Origin: an uncultured Flavobacteriales bacterium
GTDB taxonomy: Bacteria > Bacteroidota > Bacteroidia > Flavobacteriales_D > Sanyastnellaceae
Length of the DNA stretch: 37,551 nt
Direction: 5' to 3'
NCBI GenBank assembly: GCA_938084585.1
Contig: CALKFF010000018.1
Coordinates: 1 to 37,551 of the forward strand
Shown: piece by piece, positions 1-7,840 of the stretch
How the letters are laid out: every line of letters starts with the position of its first letter
How positions within the stretch are numbered: the first letter of the stretch is position 1
The notes under the pieces: model-generated
Told to the model about the DNA's origin: nothing
What the model saw: the letters and a program-made list of their open reading frames with translations, nothing else
Databases searched by the model: none
Position numbers and translations under genes: made by a program

Positions 1-668
1 ACTTGGGGCTTGGCGTCCAGGACGTCGTCTGTGCGTTCGTGGTTCACTTCGCGGTTGCCTTTCTCGGCTTCCTTGAACATTTGGGCGCCGCCAGCTCCGC
101 AACACAAGCCGTTCTGCTTGCAGCGACGCATCTCCACGAGCTCTGCGTCCAAGGTGCTCAACACCTCTCGCGGCGCGGCGTACTCGCCGTTGCCCCGTCC
201 GAGGTAGCAGGGGTCGTGGAACGTGATGCGCCGTCCTTTGAAGGGGTTGCCGTCGGCGACCTTCAGTCGGCCTTGGTCGATCAGGTCGCGGATGAATTGC
301 GTGTGGTGCATCACCTCGTAGTTCCCACCGAGTTCGGGGTACTCGTTCTTGAGCACGTTGAAACAGTGGGGGCATCCGGTGACGATGCGCTTCACTTCGT
401 AGCCGTTCAAGACTGCGATGTTTTGGGCGGCTTGCATTTGGAACAAAAACTCGTTCCCCGCCCGCTTGGCAGGGTCTCCCGTGCAGCTTTCCTCGGCGCC
501 GAGCACCGCGAAGGAAACCTCGCAGTGGTGGAGGATGCGTGCAATGGCTTTGGTGATGCGCTTGGCCCGGTCGTCAAAACTTCCGGCGCATCCCACCCAA
601 AAGAGCACTTCTGGGGTTTGGCCTTGGGCGGTCATGTCCGCCAACGTGGGAACTGAAAAGGTGCTCAT
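1..668 (-). CDS. (Fe-S)-binding CCG-domain protein, partial (3' end off window)
   Basis: A minus-strand reading frame runs from ATG at 668 off the left edge, giving 222 codons without a stop. It contains two cysteine-rich CCG-type blocks like those of heterodisulfide reductase HdrB/HdrD and LutA/GlpC-like proteins. The first has VGCAGS near residue 26 and a TGCPHC block mid-protein. The second has HDPCYLGRGN followed by NGLCCGAGG. In this family the cysteines bind an Fe-S cluster used in cytoplasmic electron transfer. It begins 2 nt after the stop of the membrane-anchored 4Fe-4S protein, so the two are probably subunits of one redox complex. Electron donor and acceptor cannot be read from the sequence. 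The family call is firm and the physiological role is open. Confidence 0.85.
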   Translation of the reverse strand, partial: MSTFSVPTLADMTAQGQTPEVLFWVGCAGSFDDRAKRITKAIARILHHCEVSFAVLGAEESCTGDPAKRAGNEFLFQMQAAQNIAVLNGYEVKRIVTGCPHCFNVLKNEYPELGGNYEVMHHTQFIRDLIDQGRLKVADGNPFKGRRITFHDPCYLGRGNGEYAAPREVLSTLDAELVEMRRCKQNGLCCGAGGAQMFKEAEKGNREVNHERTDDVLDAKPQ

Positions 669-670
669 GG

Positions 671-1993
671 TCAGGCTTCTTTCGTCCAATCTCCGCGGTT
701 CGCAGCGGGGAAGGCCCACGGCGCGCCGTTGTTTTCAATGTTGTTGAACATGCTCGTGATGGATTCAGGCGACTTGCTGTCTTCCATGATCAGGCTGCGC
801 CGCATGTCGAGCACGATGCCCATCGGAGAGATGTTCACAGGGCACGCTTGCACGCACGCTTGACACGAGGTGCATGCCCAAAGTTCTTCCTCGGTGATGT
901 AGTCGCCCAGCAAGGTCTTGCCGTCGCCTTCCCACGTCCCACCGTTGGCGTCGCGCTGCTTGCCGATCTCTTCGATGCGGTCGCGCGTGTCCATCATGAT
1001 TTTCCGTGGGGAGAGGAGTTTGCCGGTTTGGTTGGCGGGGCATTCGCTGGTGCAGCGTCCACACTCGGTGCAGGTGTACGCTTCCATCAACTGCTTCCAG
1101 CTCAAATCAGGGGCGTCCTTCGCTCCAAACTTGACAGGTGCAGCATCTGGGTCGGGCGTCGGCGCCGCGAAGGGGTCGGCGTTGGGGTCCATCATGAGGT
1201 CCACTTCCTTCTTCACGGCGGCCATGTTGTCCATCGCGCCCTGAGCGGTCAAGTCGCTGTAGTACGTGTTGGGGAAGGCCAACAAAATGTGGAAGTGTTT
1301 GGAATAGGTCACGTACACCAAAAAGCACAGGATGCCCAGGATGTGGAACCACCACATGCCGCGCTCCACGGCCACCACGCCCGCGTCGGTCAACCCCTCG
1401 TACAAGGGCACGAGCCATTGGCTGACAGGGAACGACCCCGCGACGATGTAGTGGTCCAAGCCGCGGGTTTGGGCAATGTGGTCTGCCGCGTTCATGCTGA
1501 GAAAGGCGAACATCAACAGCACCTCCGCGACCAAGATCACATTGGCGTCCAGCGAAGGCCAGCCCCCCATTTCAGGACTGCGGAACCGGGCAATCGCCAT
1601 GCCGTTGCGTCGCACGAAGAAGACCACGCAGGCCAGAACCACCAGAGCCGCCAGCACTTCGAACGTCCCGATGAGGACGTCGTACAGCGGGCCCAAGAAG
1701 GCGAAGACGCGGTGGGTGCCGAACAGGCCGTCGATCACGATCTCGAGCAACTCGATGTTGATGACCACGAAGCCCACGTAAATCAAGATGTGCATGATGC
1801 CGGCCACAGGACGGGCCACCATCTTGCCTTGGCCCAAGGCCACGCGGGCCATCACTTTCCAACGGTCCGCGGCTCTGTCCGAGCGGTCCACGTCCTGGCC
1901 TTGCAGGATGTTGCGTCGAATGAATCCGATGCGCTTGGCGAACAGGCCCACGCCTGCGGCCACACACAACGCAAAGAGGAGCTGGGCAATCAT
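671..1993 (-). CDS. Membrane-anchored 4Fe-4S protein (NarI-like N-terminus, HdrC-like C-terminus)
   Basis: This 440-aa protein has about five hydrophobic segments in its first 245 residues, resembling the cytochrome b-type NarI/HdrE membrane subunit. A cytoplasmic domain follows with two 4Fe-4S motifs: CTECGRCTSECP near residues 308-318 and CTSCQACVQACP near 374-384. The ATG at 1993 is preferred over an upstream ATG at 2035, because 2035 would overlap the MCE gene by 38 nt while 1993 leaves 4 nt and starts directly before the first membrane helix. The likely role is electron transfer between a membrane quinone or haem and the CCG-domain partner encoded downstream. Such pairs are common in Bacteroidota next to mlaD-like genes, but their substrate is not established. 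Confidence 0.85.
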   Translation of the reverse strand: MIAQLLFALCVAAGVGLFAKRIGFIRRNILQGQDVDRSDRAADRWKVMARVALGQGKMVARPVAGIMHILIYVGFVVINIELLEIVIDGLFGTHRVFAFLGPLYDVLIGTFEVLAALVVLACVVFFVRRNGMAIARFRSPEMGGWPSLDANVILVAEVLLMFAFLSMNAADHIAQTRGLDHYIVAGSFPVSQWLVPLYEGLTDAGVVAVERGMWWFHILGILCFLVYVTYSKHFHILLAFPNTYYSDLTAQGAMDNMAAVKKEVDLMMDPNADPFAAPTPDPDAAPVKFGAKDAPDLSWKQLMEAYTCTECGRCTSECPANQTGKLLSPRKIMMDTRDRIEEIGKQRDANGGTWEGDGKTLLGDYITEEELWACTSCQACVQACPVNISPMGIVLDMRRSLIMEDSKSPESITSMFNNIENNGAPWAFPAANRGDWTKEA

Positions 1994-1997
1994 GGTG

Positions 1998-3059
1998 TCA
2001 CGGGTTTGGAGAAGAACCGCCCTCTGCGGCTTCAAGTTCTTCTTGGATCAGGCCTTTCAAGCGCTGAAGGTCTTTTTTGCTGAGTTCAGACTTGGACCGT
2101 TTGCCGCCAAACACGCTGACTTGGACGTACTTCCAAGGGTTCAGCTGGAGGTCGTCCAGCAGCAACTGCAACTCCAAGTTGGTGGCCACCAGCCCGTCGT
2201 GCAGGCTGTCGCTCTTGAGCAGTTTGCCCAGCGAGCCTTCGCCTTGTGTGAGGTCATTGGTGATTTGGCTGACGTGGGTGAGGACCTCGTTGGCCCGTGC
2301 CATGGTGGCTGCGAATTCGATGTTGGCCAACGAGTCGCTGACGTCCGAGAAGTTTTCGATGGCGTTGGTGAGGTCCCCGCCGCTCGCGCGCAACGTCCCG
2401 GTGAGGCTTTGCACGTTGGACATGACCAGCCTGAAGTTGGTGCGGTTCTCGGCCACGGTGCTGTCCAAGTTGGCGGCGGTCCGCTCCAAAGAGTTCACGG
2501 TGCGTTCCATGCTTTCCATCGCCGCGGGCAGTTTGTCGGTCGCCTCGCTGTTGAAGATGCTCTCGATGTTCTCGATGACCTTCTCCACACCTTTGATCAA
2601 GTCGGTCGTCTTGCGCTGAAGCGGCTCGATCTGCTTTTGGACTTGCGCGGCAATGTCGTCCTCGATGTTGTCGATGAGGGTGTCTCCGGGCATGGCCAAT
2701 TCCTCCGAGTCGCCTTGCTCGATGCGGATGGCCTTGGTGCCAAAGAGGTCGGAGCTGTGGATCATGGCCACAGAATTTTTGGCGAAGGTCAGGTCCGGGT
2801 GGCTGACAGAAAACTCCACAAGCAGGTCACCACTCCCGTCGGGCATGAATTCGATGCGGCGAATTTGTCCAACTTGAAATCCATTGATGAGCACAGGGTT
2901 TCCTGTGGCCAAGCCCGACACGTTGTCGTAGACCGCGAAGAAGCTCTTGGACCGCGACAACGGGTTGAAGCCCTTGAGGTAGTTCACCCCGAGGACGAGA
3001 AGGACAATGCCCGCCACGGCGAGCACCCCCACTTTGAATTCTGAACGCAAGGTGTTCAA
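1998..3059 (-). CDS. MCE-family (MlaD-like) lipid transport protein
   Basis: A 353-aa protein with a single N-terminal membrane helix (about residues 10-28), then an MCE domain (about 38-115, containing the DNVSGLATGNPVLINGFQVG stretch), then a long helical C-terminal part. MCE proteins are the periplasmic, membrane-anchored substrate-binding components of phospholipid ABC transporters that maintain outer-membrane lipid asymmetry. The start codon is TTG, whose last two bases belong to the TTGA overlap with the stop codon of the upstream amidase. The residues after it (NTLRSEFKVGVLAV) match the usual start of Bacteroidota MCE proteins, and no ATG or GTG gives a better fit. No permease or ATPase gene is in the window. 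Confidence 0.9.
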   Translation of the reverse strand: MNTLRSEFKVGVLAVAGIVLLVLGVNYLKGFNPLSRSKSFFAVYDNVSGLATGNPVLINGFQVGQIRRIEFMPDGSGDLLVEFSVSHPDLTFAKNSVAMIHSSDLFGTKAIRIEQGDSEELAMPGDTLIDNIEDDIAAQVQKQIEPLQRKTTDLIKGVEKVIENIESIFNSEATDKLPAAMESMERTVNSLERTAANLDSTVAENRTNFRLVMSNVQSLTGTLRASGGDLTNAIENFSDVSDSLANIEFAATMARANEVLTHVSQITNDLTQGEGSLGKLLKSDSLHDGLVATNLELQLLLDDLQLNPWKYVQVSVFGGKRSKSELSKKDLQRLKGLIQEELEAAEGGSSPNP

Positions 3060-4198
3060 GGCGTTTGGGGATTGGTCATGCCGCGGGCTTGCGACATGGG
3101 GATTTGGTCTTCTCCATCGAACGCCACCACGAAGGCCCCGTCAAAGCCATCTGCGCGCAAGGCGACCTTCGCCTCGTGGGCGGCTTCTGGGGTGGGATGG
3201 TGGCCAAGGATGTACTTGTGCATGCCATGACGAATGTACGCCTTGGCGTCTGTGCGGCCGCGCAATTCAGGAGAATCTGGCTTGAGGGGCTCGCCGACGG
3301 TGCAAATCTGAACGCCAAACCACACGTCGTGTTTGGGCTCGACGCGTTGCGGAGTCTTCTCGATCTTCACGTCCTCTTCGGGAGGAGCTGGGACCGGGGT
3401 GTCTTCCTTCCTGGCGGCGAGGTAGGTGTCTCGGAAAGCCCGGTAGACGGCCGACGCCATGTAGGCCTTGCCGCTTTCTGAGCGCAGGAAGTCTTCCTCG
3501 TCTGGGTTGGTCAGAAAACCGAGTTCCACCAAGGCGCTCGGCATGGTGGTGTAGGAAATGACGTAGAATCCGGCTTGCTTCACGCCGCGGTCTTTTCGGC
3601 CGACCCGCTCCCTAAATTGGGATTGGATGGCGGCGCCCAAGGTGAGGCTGGCGTCGAGGTTGACGTTCTGGCGCAGCGAGAGGGCGATGTACGTGTCGGG
3701 GTCGTTGGGGTCAAACCCGTCGTAGTTCCGCTCGTAGCCTTCCTCGCTGAACATGGAGGCGTTTTCGCGCATGGCCACCCGAAGGCTTTCTTCCGACTTG
3801 TGCATGCCCATCACGTAGGTGCCAGCACCTCGTGCCCCGGCGTTGTCGAACGCGTCGCAATGGATGGAGATGAAGAGGTCGGCTTGGGCCTCGTTCGCAA
3901 TGCGCACGCGGTCTCGGAGCCCAGGAAAACTGTTGTCCTTGCGGGTGTAGATGACCTCGACCTCGGGCAGGTTTTCTTCGATGTACTGGCCGATGCGGAG
4001 CGTGACGTCGAGGGTGATGTCCTTTTCCGTGGTGCTGTAGCGTCCTGTGCCGAGGTTGCCCGGGTCTTTTCCGCCGTGCCCAGCGTCCAGAACCACGGTG
4101 AGGGTGGGAGGGGCCGGTGCAAACGCCGCGCAAAGGGTCACCAGGGCAATGCACCCTGCAATCACGCGTTGTTTGGCTACTTTTGGACGCTGCTTCAT
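3056..4198 (-). CDS. N-acetylmuramoyl-L-alanine amidase with C-terminal SPOR-like domain
   Basis: A 380-aa exported amidase (Amidase_3 family) that cleaves the bond between N-acetylmuramic acid and L-alanine in peptidoglycan. An N-terminal hydrophobic segment (about residues 11-28) is a signal peptide. The zinc-site pattern is visible: LDAGHGGKDPG (H41), E58 in TTEKD, SIHCDAF (H113), and the catalytic glutamate in ALVELGF (E225). Residues about 291-365 (VWFGVQI ... GAFVVAFDG) look like a peptidoglycan-binding SPOR repeat. ATG 4198 was chosen over an upstream in-frame TTG at 4210. It heads a four-gene minus-strand unit. Its start codon shares the CATG tetranucleotide with the divergent lptD start, and a TATGTTTG -7 box lies at 4215-4208. 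Confidence 0.92.
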   Translation of the reverse strand: MKQRPKVAKQRVIAGCIALVTLCAAFAPAPPTLTVVLDAGHGGKDPGNLGTGRYSTTEKDITLDVTLRIGQYIEENLPEVEVIYTRKDNSFPGLRDRVRIANEAQADLFISIHCDAFDNAGARGAGTYVMGMHKSEESLRVAMRENASMFSEEGYERNYDGFDPNDPDTYIALSLRQNVNLDASLTLGAAIQSQFRERVGRKDRGVKQAGFYVISYTTMPSALVELGFLTNPDEEDFLRSESGKAYMASAVYRAFRDTYLAARKEDTPVPAPPEEDVKIEKTPQRVEPKHDVWFGVQICTVGEPLKPDSPELRGRTDAKAYIRHGMHKYILGHHPTPEAAHEAKVALRADGFDGAFVVAFDGEDQIPMSQARGMTNPQTP

Positions 4199-4215
4199 GC
4201 CAGTACTCAAACATA
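4178..4215. promoter_or_regulatory. Overlapping divergent promoters of lptD and the amidase
   Basis: On the plus strand TACTTTTG (4178-4185) matches the Bacteroidota -7 consensus TAnnTTTG and sits 11 nt before the lptD ATG, inside the amidase coding region. On the minus strand TATGTTTG (4215-4208) also matches exactly and sits 9 nt before the amidase ATG, inside the lptD coding region. Predicted transcription starts near 4190 (plus) and 4203 (minus) give 5' leaders of under 10 nt. No convincing -33 TTTG element was found for either. Confidence 0.6.
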
Positions 4216-6614
4216 CCTCAAGGCCCTGCAGACGCGCGATTCAGCGCGTCTGGATTGTTCTTTTTTGTGTGTTGATAAGTCCACATGTGTTGGGTCAGGA
4301 CGACCCGGTCGATTACCGCGCCGACGACATCTATTTCCGGGTGGACAGCACGGTGGGGTACCTCACAGGAAACGCTTGGGTGAAGAGCGGCTCCATGACC
4401 CTGACCGCCCACCGCATCGTGCTGAGGTTGGGCGACGACGAGGTGTGTGCCTACGGGACGCGCGACAGCCTTGGGGCCTGGGTCGGTCGGCCAGTCTTTG
4501 AAGACAACGGGCAGTCGTTCAGCCAGGACCAATTGTGCTACAACTTCAGCACGGGCAAAGGCCTGAGCAAGCACGCCGTCACCCAAGAGCAAGGCACGGT
4601 GTTCCATGCAGAAAAGGCCAAGCGGCAGCCCGACGAAACGGTCCATGTGCGCAGCGGGAAATTCACCACCTGCGACGCCGAGGATCCTCACTTCCATTTC
4701 CACCTGTCCAAGGCCATCATGGTGCCCAATGACAAGGTGGTCAGCGGCCCGCTCTACCTGAAGTTCCGAAAGATCCCGACGCCCTTGGCCTTGCCGTTTG
4801 GGTGGTTTCCGCTGCAGCAAGAAAAAAAGAGCCAAGGGGTGCTCTTGCCGAGCTACGGTGACGGGGGCAACCTTGGGTTCTTCTTGAAGGACCTCGGGTA
4901 CTACGTGCCCATTGGAGAGCATTGGGACGCCAAGTTGTTGGCAGACATCTACACGGGCGGGAGCTGGGCGGTGCGCGTGGGCTCCAATTACAACCACAGG
5001 TACCGCAATAAGGGCGGATTCAACGTGAGTTTTCAGCGTCAGCGTCAAGGCTTTGCAGGCACGCCGGGCTTTGCCCTCGCCAACAACTTCTTCGTGCGTT
5101 GGACCCACAACCAAGATCCGAGGGCCCGACCCAACAGCCGGTTTTCTGCGTCAGTCAATTTTGGCTCCTCGGGCAATTTCCAGCAAAACTTGAACAGCAG
5201 CCAGGAAGAGTACCTGAGCAACACGTTTCAATCGAGTGTGCAATGGAATTTGAAGGTGCCGCGCAGTCCGTTCTCTGCGACGGTCAGTGCGAGGCACAGC
5301 CAAAATTCCAACACAGGCAATGTGCAATTGACGGTGCCTTCGTTGTCCGTGAACATGCAGCGCACCACCCTGGCCAAGTTGGTCGGTTTGGACGCTGGCC
5401 AGGTGTCGTTGTTGGACAACGTGGCGGTGACGTTCAGCAGTCAAATGGAGAATTCCATCGAGGCGCCGGACAGCGTCTTTGGTGCCTTGGATGTTGCGTC
5501 AATGAAAATCCGCAATGGTTTGAAGCACAAGCTAAAAGTGTCTTCCAGTTCAAGTTTGGGTTTTGTGTCCATTGCGCCGAGTTTCAGCTACAACCAATAC
5601 GATTCCTTTGAGGCGCTGGACTACCGGGAAGCGGTGTTGGGGCCGGACAGCGTGGGGTTGGTGTCGGACACGCTCACAGGGTTTTCGTCGGCCAACGATT
5701 GGCGGTTTGGCGTGTCCGCGAGCACCAGGTTCTACGGCACCTTCAACGCCCGGCGGTCAGGCAGACTCCATGCGGTGCGGCACGTTCTGTCGCCCACGGT
5801 GGGCTTGAGTTACAATCCAGAACGCGTGAGAAATCGGACCATCACCACGTCCCAAGGCGAAGACTTCGGGTGGAACCCGTACGCGCTGGGTCGTTTTGTT
5901 CCCACGGATGCTCGCGAGGCGGGGGCGTTGAATTTTGGGCTCTCTCAAAACTTGGAGGCCAAGGTGGCCGACCGTGAAACCGGGGAGCTTCGCAAGGTGA
6001 AATTGGTGGACAACCTCAGCACCACGGGTTCATTTAATTTTGTAGCTGACTCAATGCAAATGTCTGACATTCAGACCCGTGCATTTACTAGTTTGTTCAA
6101 TCGGGTCAGCTTGAACCTCAACGCGACCCACTCGCCTTATGCCCGGGACAGCGTCTCCGGTCAAGCGGTTGACACCTACCTGGCGTCGCAGGGGTTGGGC
6201 CTGGTCAGGTTGAAGCGGTTGACGGGTGCTGTGGGCACTTCGCTCAAGTCTCAAGAAGGGTCACCCGCCCCATGGGACATGCGGTTGGATTACAACGTGA
6301 ATGTGTCTCGTCAGTGGAATCCCTCGGCGATGCGCGACTCCAGTGTCGTGACCCACGCGTTGACTGCGCGAGGGGGAATCCAGGTCATGGGCAAGCACCG
6401 TGTGGATGTGCAGTCCGGATACGATTTGGCCAGGCGGGAATTCACGCCCACCAACTTGAACTTCTACGTGGACTTGCATTGTTGGGAATTCAGTTTCAAC
6501 TGGATTCCATTTGGGGTGCGCAAGAGTTTCTCCCTTCGGCTCAACGTGAAGTCGGCGTTGCTGCGTGACCTCAAGCTGGAGGCCAGGGGCCAGAACGGCC
6601 AATTCCTCTTCTGA
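4197..6614 (+). CDS. lptD: LptD-like outer-membrane LPS assembly protein (OstA family)
   Basis: This 805-aa protein begins with a signal peptide (basic residues 9-17, hydrophobic core 18-32, likely cleavage near VLG-Q). An OstA/LptA-like region follows (YRADDIYF ... GNAWVKSGSMTLTAHRIVL), and then a long beta-barrel-type region rich in alternating aromatic and polar residues, ending in ...KLEARGQNGQFLF. In the family, LptD forms with LptE the outer-membrane translocon that inserts lipopolysaccharide. The start is ATG 4197, the first codon that leaves a usable signal peptide. Upstream in-frame codons belong to the antisense amidase sequence. It ends 6 nt from the convergent small membrane protein gene. 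Length and architecture fit Bacteroidota LptD homologues. Confidence 0.88.
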   Translation: MPVLKHTSRPCRRAIQRVWIVLFCVLISPHVLGQDDPVDYRADDIYFRVDSTVGYLTGNAWVKSGSMTLTAHRIVLRLGDDEVCAYGTRDSLGAWVGRPVFEDNGQSFSQDQLCYNFSTGKGLSKHAVTQEQGTVFHAEKAKRQPDETVHVRSGKFTTCDAEDPHFHFHLSKAIMVPNDKVVSGPLYLKFRKIPTPLALPFGWFPLQQEKKSQGVLLPSYGDGGNLGFFLKDLGYYVPIGEHWDAKLLADIYTGGSWAVRVGSNYNHRYRNKGGFNVSFQRQRQGFAGTPGFALANNFFVRWTHNQDPRARPNSRFSASVNFGSSGNFQQNLNSSQEEYLSNTFQSSVQWNLKVPRSPFSATVSARHSQNSNTGNVQLTVPSLSVNMQRTTLAKLVGLDAGQVSLLDNVAVTFSSQMENSIEAPDSVFGALDVASMKIRNGLKHKLKVSSSSSLGFVSIAPSFSYNQYDSFEALDYREAVLGPDSVGLVSDTLTGFSSANDWRFGVSASTRFYGTFNARRSGRLHAVRHVLSPTVGLSYNPERVRNRTITTSQGEDFGWNPYALGRFVPTDAREAGALNFGLSQNLEAKVADRETGELRKVKLVDNLSTTGSFNFVADSMQMSDIQTRAFTSLFNRVSLNLNATHSPYARDSVSGQAVDTYLASQGLGLVRLKRLTGAVGTSLKSQEGSPAPWDMRLDYNVNVSRQWNPSAMRDSSVVTHALTARGGIQVMGKHRVDVQSGYDLARREFTPTNLNFYVDLHCWEFSFNWIPFGVRKSFSLRLNVKSALLRDLKLEARGQNGQFLF

Positions 6615-6620
6615 CGGGGG

Positions 6621-6788
6621 TCAGCTTCGCAAAAACCAGCGGTAGAGCATCACCGTCAGGCACACCAAGAAGGCGAAGAAGCTGATTTTGTTGATGCCGT
6701 GCATCATTCGAAGGTTCAACCCGTCCCCTTCGCTTTTCTTGAAGAGGTTGAGGGGGTTGAGGTAGTGCAGAAACTTCTTGAAGAACAT
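6621..6788 (-). CDS. Small membrane protein (DUF6728-like)
   Basis: A 55-aa protein with a basic, aromatic N-terminus (MFFKKFLHYLNPLNLFKK), a conserved-looking NLRMMHGINKIS segment, and one C-terminal transmembrane helix (about residues 36-51). From memory it resembles the short Bacteroidota proteins annotated DUF6728, but this cannot be verified here. It starts 11 nt after the ridA stop codon on the same strand, so it is probably co-transcribed with ridA, and it is convergent with lptD. Its function is unknown. Confidence 0.75.
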   Translation of the reverse strand: MFFKKFLHYLNPLNLFKKSEGDGLNLRMMHGINKISFFAFLVCLTVMLYRWFLRS

Positions 6789-6799
6789 GGTGTGGGGTT

Positions 6800-7180
6800 T
6801 CAGGGGTGGGCGGCGATCATCGAGATTTCGACGCGGGCGCCTTTGGGCAGGGCTTGGACAGCCACAGCTTCACGAGCAGGGTACGGGGTGGGCATTGCGT
6901 CGCGGTAGGCGGCGTCCATGTCGGCGTAGTCGTCCATGGTGGTGAGGAAGACAGAGGCTTTGACCACGTGGTTCAGCGTCAGTCCAGCCTTGCGGAGGAT
7001 GGCCTCGGCGTTGGCGATGCATTGGCGCGTCGCGCGTTGCATGTCGTCGCCAAGCAATTCTCCAGTGTCAGGCACCAAGGGGATTTGGCCGCTCACGAAC
7101 ACCAAGGGGCCTGCCTGGGTGGCTTGGCTGTAGGCGGCCACGGGTTGGGCGCCCTCGTCGGTGTGAATGCGTTGGCTCAT
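6800..7180 (-). CDS. ridA: RidA family reactive enamine/imine deaminase
   Basis: A 126-aa protein with the whole RidA/YjgF/YER057c fold pattern: AYSQATQAGPLVFVSGQIPLV at the N-terminus, ILRKAGLTLNHVVKASVFLTTMDDYADM in the middle, and the C-terminal signature YPAREAVAVQALPKGARVEIS. The arginine in PAREAV matches the substrate-binding arginine of RidA. The family hydrolyses 2-aminoacrylate and related enamines made by PLP enzymes and so protects them from inactivation. A longer frame runs upstream into pabA, but ATG 7180 gives the normal family length. A TAGCTTTG -7 box lies at 7206-7199, and a small membrane protein gene follows 11 nt after the stop. Confidence 0.93.
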   Translation of the reverse strand: MSQRIHTDEGAQPVAAYSQATQAGPLVFVSGQIPLVPDTGELLGDDMQRATRQCIANAEAILRKAGLTLNHVVKASVFLTTMDDYADMDAAYRDAMPTPYPAREAVAVQALPKGARVEISMIAAHP

Positions 7181-7182
7181 GG

Positions 7183-7206
7183 TACTTTTGTTCAAGTCCA
7201 AAGCTA
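7183..7206. promoter_or_regulatory. Overlapping divergent promoters of ridA and the PabA-like gene
   Basis: The whole intergenic region between the two ATGs is 30 bp. It holds TACTTTTG (7183-7190, plus, reading toward the amidotransferase gene) and TAGCTTTG (7206-7199, minus, reading toward ridA). Both are exact TAnnTTTG matches. The predicted starts are almost adjacent (about 7195 and 7194), so two polymerases could not occupy both at once. No clear -33 elements were seen. Confidence 0.55.
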
Positions 7207-7210
7207 ACCC

Positions 7211-7840
7211 ATGCGCATCACCCTCTTCGACTGCCTCGACTCCTTCACGTGGAATTTGGTCCACGACTTGGAGCGTGCCGGGGCCAGTGTCCGCGTCGTA
7301 GAAGAAGGGCAGTGGCAAGCTTCGGATTGGGCCCAAACCGACGCCCTTGTGCTTTCGCCTGGCCCTGGATTGCCAGAAGAACATCCCCAGCTGCTGGACG
7401 TGTTGCAGGAGGCGGTGGGTCGCAGGGTTCCGGTGCTCGGGGTTTGTCTGGGCATGCAGGCCATCCATGTCTTGGACGGCGGGGCGTTGGTCAACATGAA
7501 CGAGCCACTCCATGGCCGGGTGACCTCGATGGACTGGGATCACGAACTGCCGCGCTGGGAGGACCTGTGGAAGGACCTGCCCGCGTCCATGGAAGTCGGG
7601 CATTACCACAGTTGGGTGGTGGACGAATCCACCGGCAGCGACGGGTACAACACAGTCGCCCGCAACGCGCAGGGATGGCCGATGGTGCGTGTCCACCGTT
7701 CCCTGCCCATTGCGGGCGTTCAGTTTCATCCTGAGTCCGTGCTGACCCCTGAAGGGCGTGCGCTGCTCAGAACGTGGCTTGTTTCAGCTCAGCGCTGTTT
7801 GGCCATCTCGGCCTCGAAGGTCTCTTTGAAGCGCTCGTAG
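7211..7840 (+). CDS. Glutamine amidotransferase, anthranilate/aminodeoxychorismate synthase component II
   Basis: A 209-aa class I glutamine amidotransferase (TrpG/PabA type) that releases ammonia from glutamine for a chorismate-using synthase subunit. The N-terminus ITLFDCLDSFTWNLVHDL, the oxyanion region LSPGPGLPEE, the nucleophile motif GVCLGMQ (C79) and the FHPES motif (H173, E175) complete the catalytic triad. No component I gene is in the window, so trpG and pabA cannot be told apart; a lone gene next to ridA slightly favours folate synthesis. The last 18 residues (about 192-209) go beyond the usual end of the family and are encoded antisense to the 3' end of the LPP20-like lipoprotein gene, a 52-bp overlap. 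Confidence 0.9.
   Translation: MRITLFDCLDSFTWNLVHDLERAGASVRVVEEGQWQASDWAQTDALVLSPGPGLPEEHPQLLDVLQEAVGRRVPVLGVCLGMQAIHVLDGGALVNMNEPLHGRVTSMDWDHELPRWEDLWKDLPASMEVGHYHSWVVDESTGSDGYNTVARNAQGWPMVRVHRSLPIAGVQFHPESVLTPEGRALLRTWLVSAQRCLAISASKVSLKRS

Noticed and set aside
848-2083. 411-aa plus-strand frame antisense to the 4Fe-4S membrane protein
   Set aside because: It is rich in His/Gln/Val/Arg without any family motif and mirrors a clear gene; GC-rich codons remove stops on the other strand.
1788-3044. 418-aa plus-strand frame antisense to the MCE gene
   Set aside because: No motif or signal peptide; the opposite strand encodes a recognisable MlaD-like protein.
4198-4210. Upstream TTG start for the amidase
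   Set aside because: ATG 4198 is a stronger codon, and the TTG coincides with the end of the -7 box, so it could not be in the mRNA.
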